The translations under genes were made by a program, and so were the position numbers. 32,851 bases of DNA from Lingula anatina (taxonomy: Eukaryota > Brachiopoda > Lingulata > Lingulida > Lingulidae). The DNA lies in assembly GCF_001039355.2 (NCBI RefSeq), contig NW_019775058.1:83461-116311 (forward strand), in the 5' to 3' direction. The notes beneath the pieces were generated by a model, which ran no database searches, had not been told where the DNA came from, and worked only from the letters and a program-made list of their open reading frames with translations. Of the stretch, positions 1 to 10,577 are shown piece by piece. Position 1 is the first letter of the stretch. The number at the start of each line of letters is the position of its first letter.

Positions 1-679
1 CTCTGGCGTTATAGGTATAATATGCGTATTTAATTCAAAGTAAAACTACACTAAGCATCCTTTATCATTTGATACACATGTAGTAACTTCTTGTGTCTAC
101 ACGGAAAGGCAGTAGAAAGACATCAGCAAATTTTGAGAACGCGCGAGAAACAGGTCACAGCACCCCATCTTTAGGTGCACAGAATGGTGCTCTTGTACAT
201 GTTCTATTCTTACTTGACCATGATAGGAAATAGACTGAATGAAACCATTCTGCAAAGATTATCGTCTGTCATCTCGTAAAGAACAGAAAACTAGAATCAA
301 AAACCGATGCACGAGCGGCAATCTGGTGCACGTACTCCATGGATGCACAGACCCACTGATCAGACTGATGTTTCATGTTAAAACAAATAAAGATATGAAA
401 AGAGCACCAAATGTAAATGTCACTTGCGCAAGACAGATCAAGTTTGCCAACTTATATATAGTAGTAGACTTTTAAACGGTTGTGCAAACCTGCATGCAAA
501 ACCTTGTCAGGGGACCCATTTATTGTTACATTGAATTCGAGATTTACACAGCTGTACAGTAGTTGACTGTCCGAAAAAAGAGGGGCTTGGGTAGACTTGG
601 TTGGCATACAGAACCCGTGATAATAAGCCTTATTAATATATGTGCAGTTGCTAACATCAAAGAGAGCTTAAAAACTTAC
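1..679. other. No gene identified; possible intron of a leftward gene
   Basis: I see no convincing exon here on either strand. Short open frames exist (for example 239-475 plus and 563-763 plus), but they lack a Kozak start, splice context or recognisable protein. If the start exon at 680-692 is real, this stretch is the beginning of its first intron. Confidence 0.4.
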
Positions 680-692
680 CATCGGCAGCCAT
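680..692 (-). CDS. Candidate first coding exon (Met-Ala-Ala-Asp) of an unidentified leftward gene
   Basis: On the minus strand the sequence reads CCACCATGGCTGCCGATG followed at once by GTAAGT. This is a perfect Kozak start, four codons (M-A-A-D) plus one base, then a consensus 5' splice site (phase 1). Such tiny first exons are common in animal genes, and Ala-Ala after Met is a typical N-terminus. A TATATA element lies about 190 bp upstream at 879-884. The rest of the gene would lie left of the window, so its product is unknown. The combination of Kozak and donor is what supports it; chance is still possible. Confidence 0.4.
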
Positions 693-2740
693 GGTGGATA
701 CAATATCCCACTGCAATTATCGCGTGGCAACAGCCTCAGATTCCTTCCGTGGCTAAAACTTGATATTTGTACACACCAGCGATCAAACCGACCGTAAAAA
801 CACAATAATTACCAAAACACAAAAATGTGCTCGTGCTCAACCAAATGGGGTCGCTACCTGACAACAAGCCCGGCCCAGTATATAGAAACCACCTTTAGTT
901 AAAGGCCCTTTACAAAACCTGTTTGCCCGTCAAACAAGGGCAGTTTGTGTAAGCTATACGGCTTAGGATCGCTCTCCTTTAATCGCTGATAAAAGAGACT
1001 TATTCAAACCTTTGAACGCATTGATTGCTTTGGTTGTCAGCGCCGACCCTCTGTGAACCCGGTAGAGGGCGCTTTGCATCTGGATCAGGCCCTTGCTTGT
1101 AAACGTAATATCTGTTGCTAGCAAGTTCTCGTTTTTGTGACAACACGGCAATTCGCGAATTGAAGAAAAATCGTGAGAATAATCAGAGTTTGTGAAACAA
1201 CATTTAAAGAATTAATAACTGAGATGCAATTTGAGAAAGAAATATTTAGAATTATTAAAATTAAGTATGAAGTATCGTCTAGTGAATTTTGCTGCTTTTC
1301 ATCAATTCAAATAGGGATGTGATGGGAAAAGTCCTTTCTTTAATTAAAAAATTGAATAAAAGCATGATTTAATAAAAAAAGAAGAAAAGTAAAAAAAGCG
1401 AAAGAATGAATGAAAAATCGTACTCGCCACTAGACGGTCTTTTTAATACGTAAACACGATGCAAAATTTCGCAGATACATTACTAGTCCCTCTCTCATTT
1501 GTAGACAAAATTTGATCACGTTTTCCAGGAAAATATGAACTGTTCACATCTTCTAGTACATTTTCTCCGTGTCTTCTCACAATTTTAAGGGTAAAAGTAA
1601 AAATAAATCGGAAAAAAGAGGCTAATGTAAATCATAATCGACTACGAAACTATTTTCAGTGGCTCCTTTTTTACTTCGAAAGACCCCATTTTTTTATTTT
1701 GCACACTTTTCTCACTTTGGACATTCCTCTACATTTTCATAAAATTCGAAACACGGATAAAACAAAACGTCTGTGTCATTGCAGGTATGTGCAGGTGTAC
1801 AAATTGCAGGCAAGTCCTACAGATCATTAATAGTGTTCATTCAACTGTAGCTCCGAACTGTAGTAAAAAGCGTCGTTTAGAAGAATCGGAGACAATTTCA
1901 ATTTGGTAAAACCTTTAGCATCATTTATTAAGCACAGACGGTCGAATCTGAGAAGTACTAGTAGTTTCATTGAAATTTTCTTGGCGAAATGAGATATTAT
2001 AATGACGCAAAACCTTTAGGGTTTGCTTTCAAAATGCTAGTCGTATGAAACATCAAAAGGCACTAATTGGAAAGACCAAAAGGTCTCTCAAAAGGAAAAA
2101 TAAAGACGATCAGTTACTTTTTACCAAGAAATCTTATGATATCATCATTAAAGGAAACAATAACACACAAATCATTTCCTTCTTAAAAGGCATTCATTAG
2201 CTTATTTGAAAGAAAAGACACCACAGTACATTTCCAATTTCTTTCAGTCGGTATATCCTGTCGAGTTATCCTATCACTTACAGGTTATGTAAACGTATTC
2301 GTTTCACGAGGTCTTCTATCATTGTTGTGTGCATGTCTTTATGTTTCAAAAAATTAGCTAAGCTTTTAATGCCCAGGACAAAACAACTAATTATTTTCTA
2401 CAAAATTTGAAAAGTTACACCGGTAAAGATTGTATCCGAATTACAGGAAACTGTGATCATGTCAATCCGATGGAAAATATCAATTACCATTGCAAAAATA
2501 ATGCGCATTCATCAGGAATAACCTTTTTCTTTCTGTCTGTCTTTTTTCCATCGGACTTCATCTGCAATAAGGGATTTTTTAATTCTGAAAATTGGGTTAC
2601 GCTAGATACCCCGCGGCTTCAATGGATTTTCTTTTACAAAAAATAATAGTATTTTGTTAAATCTTGAAGTATTGCTATTACACAGAAATAAAAGGTTTTT
2701 AAAACCTTTTCATTGTGCATTGCTCGAGCAAACTACAAAA
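693..2740. other. Intergenic DNA with no gene recognised
   Basis: The sequence is AT-rich and full of stops in all frames. A minus-strand open frame at 963-1151 has no Kozak context or known domain and I do not call it a gene. A CTCF-like word (CCGGTAGAGGGCGCT) lies at 1059-1073. Nothing else stands out. Confidence 0.4.
878..885 (-). promoter_or_regulatory. Possible TATA box for the leftward start exon
   Basis: The minus strand has CTATATAC followed by a GC-rich patch (GGGCCGGGC). It lies about 190 bp upstream of the candidate ATG at 692. This is weak evidence, because TATA-like words are frequent in this AT-rich DNA. Confidence 0.2.
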
Positions 2741-2747
2741 GAAAAAA

Positions 2748-2965
2748 AAACTAGTCGGTCACAGAGTGGTTAAGGCATTTGCGGAAAGGCAGCTTGGAGA
2801 ACTCGGCACCATATATGTAGGAAGGGAATGGGGAGCGTAGAGCCCTTCTGCCGACGTGCCAACCACTGTATTGGCGTGACACAGTGCGTTGGGGCGATTT
2901 GATGACATTTTGAGATGTTAAGGCAGATCCATTCTGCCAATCACTGCATATAGGCGTGGCGCCTG
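2748..2965 (+). repeat. Possible degenerate tRNA-derived (SINE-like) element with an internal direct repeat
   Basis: Bases 2763-2776 (AGAGTGGTTAAGGC) match the D-arm/A-box of Ser/Leu tRNAs, but I find no clear B box (GGTTCGANTCC). The block is richer in GC than its flanks. It contains two imperfect copies of a motif of about 25 bp, near 2859-2880 and 2937-2960, built around CCAA-CACTG and GGCGTG. It could be an old SINE head, or 5' flank of the GPCR gene that follows. It is not an intact tRNA gene. Confidence 0.2.
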
Positions 2966-3127
2966 AAGGACTGAACGGTATTTGAAGGAGTAAAAGCAGA
3001 GCTCTTCCTAGCATATCAACAGTCTCAGTTTATTAGTTTTTCTATACCGAAGAATAAGAGAGAGCTCTCGACATTAGTTCAAATTTTTCGTTGTATAGCC
3101 TTTCGTGAATTCGCCACCCCCTCCACC

Positions 3128-4522
3128 ATGGTGTATTACTACATACCTATGTGTGTATTACGATTGTCCGTGTTCCAAATACTACGTATGGGATCACTTG
3201 ACACATCGCCAGTGGGAAACGTGGAAGTTCTCGTCGGCTGCCACGTGAACATGTCCCAAGCAGCATTTGAACAGGTAGTAACGACAGCCGGTTTGGGCAT
3301 GCCCGACCAGTCTTCATTTGTCCGAAAGTATTTTGAACCCACTTGCAAGCTGGCCTACCAGAGATTGCTTCTGGAAACGCCCTTCCATCAGACCCTATTC
3401 CTCATGGGGCTTAACGAAAGCCTCTGCACGGAGTTGGAATTTGCTGGACAGAATTCCAGCTTCGCCAATTTTAGACAGACCATGGACAGACTTCTAGCAG
3501 ATGGCAGAAAGATAATTGCCGACATCATTGAAATGAGTAGCAATGCCGCCGGAGAAAATGACACGGTAGAGGATGTCGCTGAGAACTTTGTCACAAGTAT
3601 GAGAGAAAATACTCAAGTTTGTCTAAGGGTTCTGGACATGAACAAAGCTCATCCCGTTTTCCTTGAGGAGTATTCTAGCTTGCTTCAGGACTCTATCCAG
3701 ACGTTCCACTGCGTGCTAAAGGGCAACAGTAGCAGGGGAACCGTTTTTCAATCTGAAAACACATGGTTCTCAGCGGACACGTTTGTTGGAGACTGTGGAG
3801 TGCTTGAGTTAAACTCAAAGACGGTTCAAATAACACCAATATTTGATGTATCGAAGGACGAATGCTTGGGTAACAACACGCATTTTAATTACCCACTCAA
3901 TGATACAAAATATATCTGCATTCAACCGAAGACTCCAGATGGTTCCCCACTTCCATCACCTTCGTTTTGCCAGTTCAGAGACAGCGATTATCCCATAGAA
4001 ATGCGATTTAACATAACCTCATTGACTTTGCAAGTTTGTCCGTCAGTTTTCCACCCTGCAGAGGGCGTGTTGCATACCGTAACAGTGACAAACTCCTTAC
4101 AGCAATGTTTCGAATTGTTTTCATCCATTGATTTCGATGAGATGGGACGCTATACGCTACTTTATGCTTACTTCACCATCGGCTTCGGCCCATTAGGACT
4201 TTTCGCCAATAGTATTATTATGGCTGTTCTACTCTGCAACCCAAAGAAAAGCCGAAGTACGGTCCTGCTACCGGTTTTTCTTGCTCTTACAAACTGTTTT
4301 TACTTGCTAGTGACATTCGCCGAAAGTATACTTATTCTTTTTACAATCTCTATAGCGGACTCTTTGCCAGGGTGGTCATGTATACCGATACCCGTCCTGC
4401 TAGTGTTCACCCAAGACACATGTGCATTCATGGTCTGCCTAATGACCTTTGACAGATTCCTTGTCGTATGTTTTCCTTTAAAGAAAATGTTTGGATGTTC
4501 TCACTCGACTCTCATGAAATCG
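3128..4522 (+). CDS. GPCR exon 1 (ectodomain, TM1-TM3)
   Basis: 465 codons ending exactly on a codon, then GTAAGT. It carries the whole ectodomain and the first three membrane helices including the DRF motif. Read-through into the intron would stop after three more residues. Confidence 0.85.
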
Positions 4523-5449
4523 GTAAGTGCATAGTATTTTTTGCGTTGTTTCTATTCAATACAGGTGTTATGGTCATCGACGATAATTGTTCATTTTTGT
4601 GACAGAAACTTGTGGAAATTGATCGAAACATAAGTAGGCCTAGTGATAATTTTGGTTTCGAACAAACTCGTACTTGCCAAACACTTCATCACCGGACCAT
4701 ATTTTCCAAGATGGCTGCCAAAATAATATCTGGCAATATTTTGATATTTAAAGTGGCCAATCAGTGGTGTAAATTCAGTATTCCATCTACTAGTAGAAAA
4801 AGTAAACTGGAACACGGTTACTACTGATCTCTATGATTGAAAGAAATATATTCTCTCATTTTTTCAGTTCGCCTTACTCGCTTTGATCATTTCCTTTATC
4901 GGGGGACTTCTGTTTTCCACAAATCTTCCACAGATGATGTTGGAAAATAAATGTGCGTTTTCACTTGAAAGTTATACCCATGTCATGAAAAAGATGGGCA
5001 AGTCAGCCGCCGTGCGGATGTCAGGATATGTACTTTTATTCCTCTTCATGTTAATCATGAATGTCAAAATTGCTGCCGTAATGAACATCCAAGCGAAAAA
5101 GCGGAAACAAATCTCTTCTGCAAGTTCCTCAAACGCAAAACGAGAATTAGTTGGCACCGTGTGCCTTTTGACTTCGTCCATATCGTTTCTCTTTTTGTGT
5201 TTGCCCTACGTGACGAGTTTGGTGCTGTTTTTTCTACCAGAAAATGGAATTATAAATCTCGAGGAAATGGCTTTCCAAATAATCGGCAAGCTGACATTTG
5301 AACTTTACAGCGTTGTTAACCTTATAGTATTCTTAGTCAGTGGCGCCACCTTTCGTTTAGCGTTTAAATCCTTGGTATCTAAAGTTTTCCACATCACTAT
5401 TTCGTTGTTCAGGGCGAAAAGTGCCTCTGAATCAAGTTCACACAATTAA
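3128..5449 (+). CDS. Orphan rhodopsin-type GPCR with long glycosylated ectodomain (two exons)
   Basis: Join 3128..4522 and 4868..5449, 658 aa. The start is a perfect Kozak CCACCATGG and the first ATG of the frame. Exon 1 ends in GTAAGT after codon 465 (phase 0). The intron is 345 bp and ends TTTTTTCAG. Residues 1-340 form an extracellular region with about eight N-glycosylation sequons (N41, 96, 109, 144, 200, 249, 258, 295) and scattered Cys; I recognise no known domain or GPS site in it. Seven membrane segments follow at about 343-370, 379-407, 420-450, 463-484, 515-540, 560-588 and 602-628. Asp-Arg-Phe at 442-444 is the DRY equivalent. Cys418 and Cys494 could form the usual TM3-ECL2 disulfide. 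TM7 has NLIVF in place of NPxxY. The short tail is Ser-rich. The N-terminal signal peptide is weak, so an upstream exon is possible. Ligand unknown. A plasma-membrane sensory or peptide-type receptor is inferred from fold only. Confidence 0.85.
4868..5449 (+). CDS. GPCR exon 2 (TM4-TM7 and tail)
   Basis: Begins after TTTTTTCAG at 4867 in phase 0, with 193 codons and a TAA stop. It carries TM4 to TM7 and a basic third intracellular loop (residues about 541-558). The 3' two thirds are repeated at 8140-8517. Confidence 0.85.
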   Translation, partial: FALLALIISFIGGLLFSTNLPQMMLENKCAFSLESYTHVMKKMGKSAAVRMSGYVLLFLFMLIMNVKIAAVMNIQAKKRKQISSASSSNAKRELVGTVCLLTSSISFLFLCLPYVTSLVLFFLPENGIINLEEMAFQIIGKLTFELYSVVNLIVFLVSGATFRLAFKSLVSKVFHITISLFRAKSASESSSHN

Positions 5450-5511
5450 TGAATATAAGTATTCTTTATGGACTCTACATTCAATGTGTACGTTATCCGT
5501 TTCGTACTGAA

Positions 5512-5517
5512 AATAAA
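5512..5517 (+). terminator. GPCR polyadenylation signal
   Basis: AATAAA lies 62 bp after the GPCR stop codon. It is conserved in the second copy at 8580-8585. Confidence 0.55.
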
Positions 5518-7527
5518 AGTAAAAAGTAAAGTTTTTGGCACGTGAAAGAAAGAAACTAAAGAATATACTTATCATAAATTTTATTATGTTATATACTTGT
5601 GATGTTTGTCATACATTAAAAAAATATAATATATTAAATTGTGATCCTCTAATGTCGATTAGTTGTTTGTGAACCTTCATATGAATAGGATCAAACGTTT
5701 GTGACCTTCGCAACGGTATTCATAGCATCCGAACGTACGTACAGCTGGTCTTATCCACTCTTGTGTCAGCTGAGCTTGCGAGCAAATTAACTGGAAAGTA
5801 TTTCTTAAATGAGGTTAAAACAATTAATTAGTTCATCCTAAACACCAAAAAACTATCAATGCCCCTTTTAAACTCTCTTTTAATAATTTTGATAATATGC
5901 GTAACAGTATTGATGTCTGTTTAATCAAGGACGTATATTGAATATTCAATATACGTCCTTGGTTTAATCTTTCATGTAAGTAGCCGTAAGTAATGAACAC
6001 TACCCGGTACGACATGGGAGGTGTTTTGACTATAATAGTTTATGCTTTCCGTCTTTTTTTTCGGACCGAGAGTCAAAAGGTTTTAAAATCCCCACAGGTC
6101 TGGTCGCCGACTAACCCAAACCGAAATTTTAAAATAAGCTGCTGCTCGGAATAATTATGCTAATAGTGACAGTGTAAAAGGTTAAAATAACGTTCACTTT
6201 GCTGAAGGTCTAACCAATATAATAGGCCTACATTGTAATCCTGTGGTAACGTAATTGTACGTGACATCGATAAAACGGACTTACTGAACATTAGTGAACA
6301 GTTTCGGTTACAGACTCCCACCTTAATGAGACATAGGCCTACCTGTTGTTATTTGCATAACAATAAGTTGTTCATCGTAGTGCGAGCTGTCTTCCCGAAC
6401 GCTCACTTGACAGTTGAACACGGTGGGGTGTAGACGCAACAAGATGTGTGGTGCAGTCACAAGGTTGACCTTTTACAAGGCGTAGAGGCAAATGCATGTA
6501 TGTGAGTATCACCTTTTTTTACAATGATCACCAGCATTGAATGCTAAAGGCGAAGACGAAAGAAACAACATGAATCCTTGTACAACTATTCCCATTTTCA
6601 TTTGTATGTCACTCAGATAGAATTTGGGACTCCAAACTGAATGCACGGAATGAAGGGCGCTCTCACCTTTGATGATAACCTAAGATTGCTTAAATCTTTT
6701 AGGTCTGCACACTTTAGCTCTGTTTGAATATTTTGTGTTCCCCTTGATAATTGATAACGAACATTTCAATCTATTTTTTTTTAAATGGCGTGTGTGTGTG
6801 TGTTTAAATATACGTATTACTCACTGATGAATTTATTAAATGATGTTTGTCCCAGTTCGGAGATTCTGATCCAAAGATAAGCGTGTCCAGTCAATGTGTA
6901 TATCAATTCCACAGTGAAATTCTATGGTCAAAGTTGATCAACAATACAAACGTCTCTTTTGACGACAAGCGCGATAGTTCAAAAAGGAATTTCAAAACCT
7001 TTTTATTTAAACTAAATAATCTTAAGTTCCTTCCCTTTTTATTGATTTTTACCTGAAACAAATCAGTATTTGCATTTTTTGTTATTATTTATAATGTTTA
7101 TAGCAGTGCTGAAACCTTTGTAACGCTACTTTGAGAAATGAATTATTATCACTGTAAGGTAACATACTATCCTAGCCCTAATGGTTCTCAGTTTCAAATG
7201 AAAATCGGGTACTCTGTTTTCGCTTATGATTGAAAAGTTCTCAAAGATCTTTATATAAAACAGTAAAGATTTTAAGTGCACAATAAATAATGATTTCCCA
7301 GATACATATTTTCTTCAGCCTGCCGTCTTCAGTGTGCCGTATGTTTTCCAACCATTACACGGTTCACTATATTAAAAGTTAATTGCACAACCAAATTATG
7401 CGCAATGTTTTTGTGAAATTCTTCGAAGAAAATTTGTATATTAGATATTTTGCCCTTTTCTAATTTGTGTTAACATGTAGGCCTACTACAAGTGTTACAA
7501 TATGTGAAAATTACTTTCTCTTTTCAG
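5518..7527 (+). other. Non-coding DNA between GPCR and orphan terminal exon
   Basis: No exon can be supported. The open frame at 6847-7056 is interrupted by a stop in the second copy (TCA-AAA reads TCA-TAA), so it is unlikely to be coding. The stretch holds three TAGGCCTA palindromes (6223, 6334, 7478), a (GT)n run near 6789-6801 and the perfect palindrome at 5926-5961. Confidence 0.5.
5926..5961. repeat. Perfect 36-bp palindrome flanked by 8-bp direct repeats
   Basis: Two 18-bp arms with no loop, centred between 5943 and 5944 (centre GAATATTC). GTTTAATC flanks it on the left (5919-5926, sharing one base) and on the right (5962-5969). In the second copy (about 8990-9030) the left arm is present but the right arm is only partial, so the palindrome differs between the two copies. 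It could form a cruciform. Confidence 0.8.
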
Positions 7528-7617
7528 AAGCTCAACGAGATTCTCAACAACATGCGCCTGCAAATAACCCACGGTCGGGTGCCCAGAACCCCACGCTCAT
7601 CCGTGCATCTATTATAA
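7528..7617 (+). CDS. Orphan 3'-terminal coding exon, parent gene unknown
   Basis: A strong acceptor (TTTCTCTTTTCAG) is followed by 29 codons and TAA, then AATAAA nine bases later. The predicted peptide starts KLNEILNNMR, helical-looking, and ends in a basic Arg/Pro/Ser tail. It is locally richer in GC than its flanks. In the second copy the only change in the exon is CTC to CTT, which is synonymous in this frame but would create a stop in the alternative frame. That supports this reading frame. It could be the last exon of a gene spanning the GPCR, or an alternative tail exon of the GPCR. I do not recognise the protein. Confidence 0.5.
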   Translation, partial: KLNEILNNMRLQITHGRVPRTPRSSVHLL

Positions 7618-7625
7618 CAAAACTG

Positions 7626-7631
7626 AATAAA
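7626..7631 (+). terminator. Polyadenylation signal after the orphan exon
   Basis: AATAAA eight bases after the TAA stop. It is present at the equivalent place in the second copy (about 10676-10681). Confidence 0.45.
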
Positions 7632-8136
7632 TACTTTAAAATTCAGCATTTTTGTTATGAAACTATAATGATTAATATAGAAGTAATGATAAGCAAAAAT
7701 GAGTAGTATTATTTCATGTTTGAGGACAGATCTCGTTTGTGTGGTTGACGGTCTTCTGTAATAATAATAATAATATTTATTCATAGTCTAAAATCCATTT
7801 AAAATGTTCAGTAGACTTTACATGGGTAAAATGAACAGAACAAGATGACTAAAGTAAATGAAAAGTTAGTTAAAATAATAAGATCTGAACTAAAGGACAG
7901 TTGGGATTTTAAGATATTAAAAATAAATTGTACAGTGTAAGAGATAACAGCCAGTTAACTTGATTATAAAACTTTTTGAAGATATAAGTTTTTAATTCTT
8001 TCTTAAAATTGTCCTCAGACTCTATTATTTTTATGCTACCTAAAGTAATCTAAAAAGTTGAAAGTCGTCAATGCAATGAGAAATGTGCCCGGCATTTTGT
8101 AAAGAATGAAATTTGAGCATGTAAGCCGTTTTAGTC
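7632..8136. other. AT-rich non-coding DNA up to the gap
   Basis: No gene seen. A short ATA trinucleotide run (about 7762-7776) is present. The sequence ends at the single n at 8137, where copy A breaks off a few bases after it diverges from copy B. Confidence 0.5.
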
Positions 8137-8137
8137 N
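8137..8137. other. Single-n assembly gap between repeat copies
   Basis: One ambiguous base marks the abrupt switch from downstream flank back into the middle of GPCR exon 2. It is a contig join of unknown true length. Confidence 0.9.
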
Positions 8138-8139
8138 TA

Positions 8140-8517
8140 GCTGCCGTAATGAACATCCAAGCGAAAAAGCGGAAACAAATCTCTTCTGCAAGTTCCTCAA
8201 ACGCAAAACGAGAATTAGTTGGCACCGTGTGCCTTTTGACTTCGTCCATATCGTTTCTCTTTTTGTGTTTGCCCTACGTGACGAGTTTGGTGCTGTTTTT
8301 TCTACCAGAAAATGGAATTATAAATCTTGAGGAAATGGCTTTCCAAATAATCGGCAAGCTGACATTTGAACTTTACAGCGTTGTTAACCTTATAGTATTC
8401 TTAGTCAGTGGCGCCACCTTTCGTTTAGCGTTTAAATCCTTGGTATCTAAAGTTTTCCACAGCACTATTTCGTTGTTCAGGGCGAAAAGTGCCTCTGAAT
8501 CAAGTTCACACAATTAA
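8140..8517 (+). pseudogene. Second copy of the GPCR 3' coding end (TM5 end to stop), truncated at the gap
   Basis: It repeats the last 125 codons of GPCR exon 2 in the same frame. Two differences are seen against the first copy: one synonymous (CTC/CTT, Leu596) and one Ile-to-Ser (ATC/AGC, residue 641, in the cytoplasmic tail). No TM1-TM4 sequence precedes it; an n does. It is probably the other allele of the same gene, not a second receptor or a true pseudogene. If the assembly were correct it would be a headless fragment. Confidence 0.75.
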
Positions 8518-8579
8518 TGAATATCAGTATTCTTTATGGACTCTACATTCAATGTGTACGTTATCCGTTTCGTACTGAA

Positions 8580-8585
8580 AATAAA
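8580..8585 (+). terminator. Polyadenylation signal, second copy
   Basis: AATAAA at the position equivalent to 5512-5517. Confidence 0.45.
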
Positions 8586-10577
8586 AGTAAAAAGTAAAGT
8601 TTTTGGCACGTGAAAGAAAGAAACTAAAGAATATACTTATCATAAATTTTATTATGTTATATACTTGTGATGTTTGTCATACATTAAAAATATATAATAT
8701 ATTAAATTGTGATCCTCTAATGTCGATTAGTTGTTTGTGAACCTTCATATGAATAGGATCAAACGTTTGTGACCTTCGCAACGGTATTCATAGCATCCGA
8801 ACGTACGTACAGCTGGTCTTATCCACTCTTGTGTCAGCTGAGCTTGCGAGCAAATTAACTGGAAAGTATTTCTTAAATGAGGTTAAAACAATTAATTAGT
8901 TCATCCTAAACACCAAAAAACTATCAATGCCCCTTTTAAACTCTCTTTAAATAATTTTGATAATATGCGTAACAGTATTGATGTCTGTTTAATTAAGGAC
9001 GTATATTGAATATTCAATATAAATTTTATATGTAAGTAGCCGTAAGTAATGAACACTACCCGGTACTTTTGACTTTTGTTTTGACTATAATAGTTTATGC
9101 TTTCCGTCTTTTTTTTCGGACCGAGAGTCAAAAGGTTTTAAAATCCCCACAGGTCTGGTCGCCGACTAACCCAAACCGAAATTTTAAAATAAGCTGCTGC
9201 TCGGAATAATTATGCTAATAGTGACAGTGTAAAAGGTTAAAATAACGTTCACTTTGCTGAAGGTCTAACCAATATAATAGGCCTACATTGTAATCCTGTG
9301 GTAACGTAATTGTACGTGACATCTATAAAACGGACTGAACATTAGTGAACAGTTTCGGTTACAGACTCCCACCTTAATGAGACATAGGCCTACCTGTTGT
9401 TATTTGCATAACAATAAGTTGTTCATCGTAGTGCGAGCTGTCTTCCCGAACGCTCACTTGACAGTTGGACACGGTGGGGTGTAGACGCAACAAAATGTGT
9501 GGTGCAGTCACAAGGTTGACCTTTTACAAGGCGTAGAGGCAAATGCATGTATGTGAGTATCACCTTTTTTTACAATGATCACCAGCATTGAATGCTAAAG
9601 GCGCAGAATCCTTGTACAACTATTCCCATTTTTATTTGTATGTCACTCAGATAGAATTTGGGACTCCAAACTGAATGCACGGAATGAAGGGCGCTCTCAC
9701 CTTTGATAATAACCTAAGATTGCTTAAATCTTTTAGGTCTGCACACTTTAGCTCTGTTTGAATATTTTGTGTTCCCCTTGATAATTGATAACGAACATTT
9801 CAATCTATTTTTTTTTAATGGCGTGTGTGTGTGTGTGTTTAAATATACGTATTACTCACTGATGAATTTATTAGATGATGTTTGTCCCAGTTCGAAGATT
9901 CTGATCCAAAGATAAGCGTGTCCAGTCAATGTGTATATCAATTCCACAGTGAAATTCTATGGTCAAAGTTGATCAACAATACAAACGTCTCTTTTGACGA
10001 CAAGCGCGATAGTTCATAAAGGAATTTCAAAACCTTTTTATTTAAACTAAATAATCTTAATTTCCTTCCCTTTTTATTGATTTTTACCTTAAACAAATCA
10101 GTATTTGCATTTTTTGTTATTATTTATAATGTTTATAGCAGTGCTGAAACCTTTGTAACGCTACTTTGAGAAATGAATTATTATCACTGTAAGGTAACAT
10201 ACTATCCTAGCCCTAATGGTTCTCAGTTTCAAATGAAAATCGGGTATTCTGTTTTCGCTTATGATTGATAAGTTCTCAAAGATCTTTATATAAAACAGTA
10301 AAGACACGCATATGCCCATTTTAAGTGCACAATAAATAATGATTTCCCAGATACATATTTTCTTCAGCCTGCCGTCTTCAGTGTGCCGTATGTTTTCCAA
10401 CCATTACACGGTTCACTATATTAAAAGTTAATTGCACAACCAAATTATGCGCAATGTTTTTGTGAAATTCTTCGAAGAAAAATTTGTATATTAGATATTT
10501 TGCCCTTTTCTAATTTGCGTTAACATGTAGGCCTACTACAAGTGTTACAATATGTGAAAATTACTTTCTCTTTTCAG

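Larger units (their letters stand above)
5072..8136. repeat. Long direct repeat, copy A (probable haplotype 1)
   Basis: From GCTGCCG at 5072 to the gap at 8137 this sequence matches 8140-11175 with a few percent substitutions plus small indels (for example about 17 bp near 6560, and another near 7267 where the other copy is longer). It contains the end of GPCR exon 2, its 3' flank and the orphan terminal exon. Copy A stops at the single n, the mark of a contig end. An unmerged allele is the likeliest explanation. Confidence 0.85.

Noticed and set aside
963-1151. Minus open frame of 62 codons with plausible composition
   Set aside because: No Kozak context, no splice support and no recognisable motif; it lies upstream of the candidate start exon and at most could be 5' flank.
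5833-6015. Minus open frame repeated at 8901-9131
   Set aside because: The two copies differ by indels that change the reading and length, as expected for non-coding DNA.
6847-7056. Plus open frame after a possible acceptor (TTTGTCCCAG)
   Set aside because: The second copy has an in-frame stop and a Gly-to-Glu change, and there is no donor or known domain.
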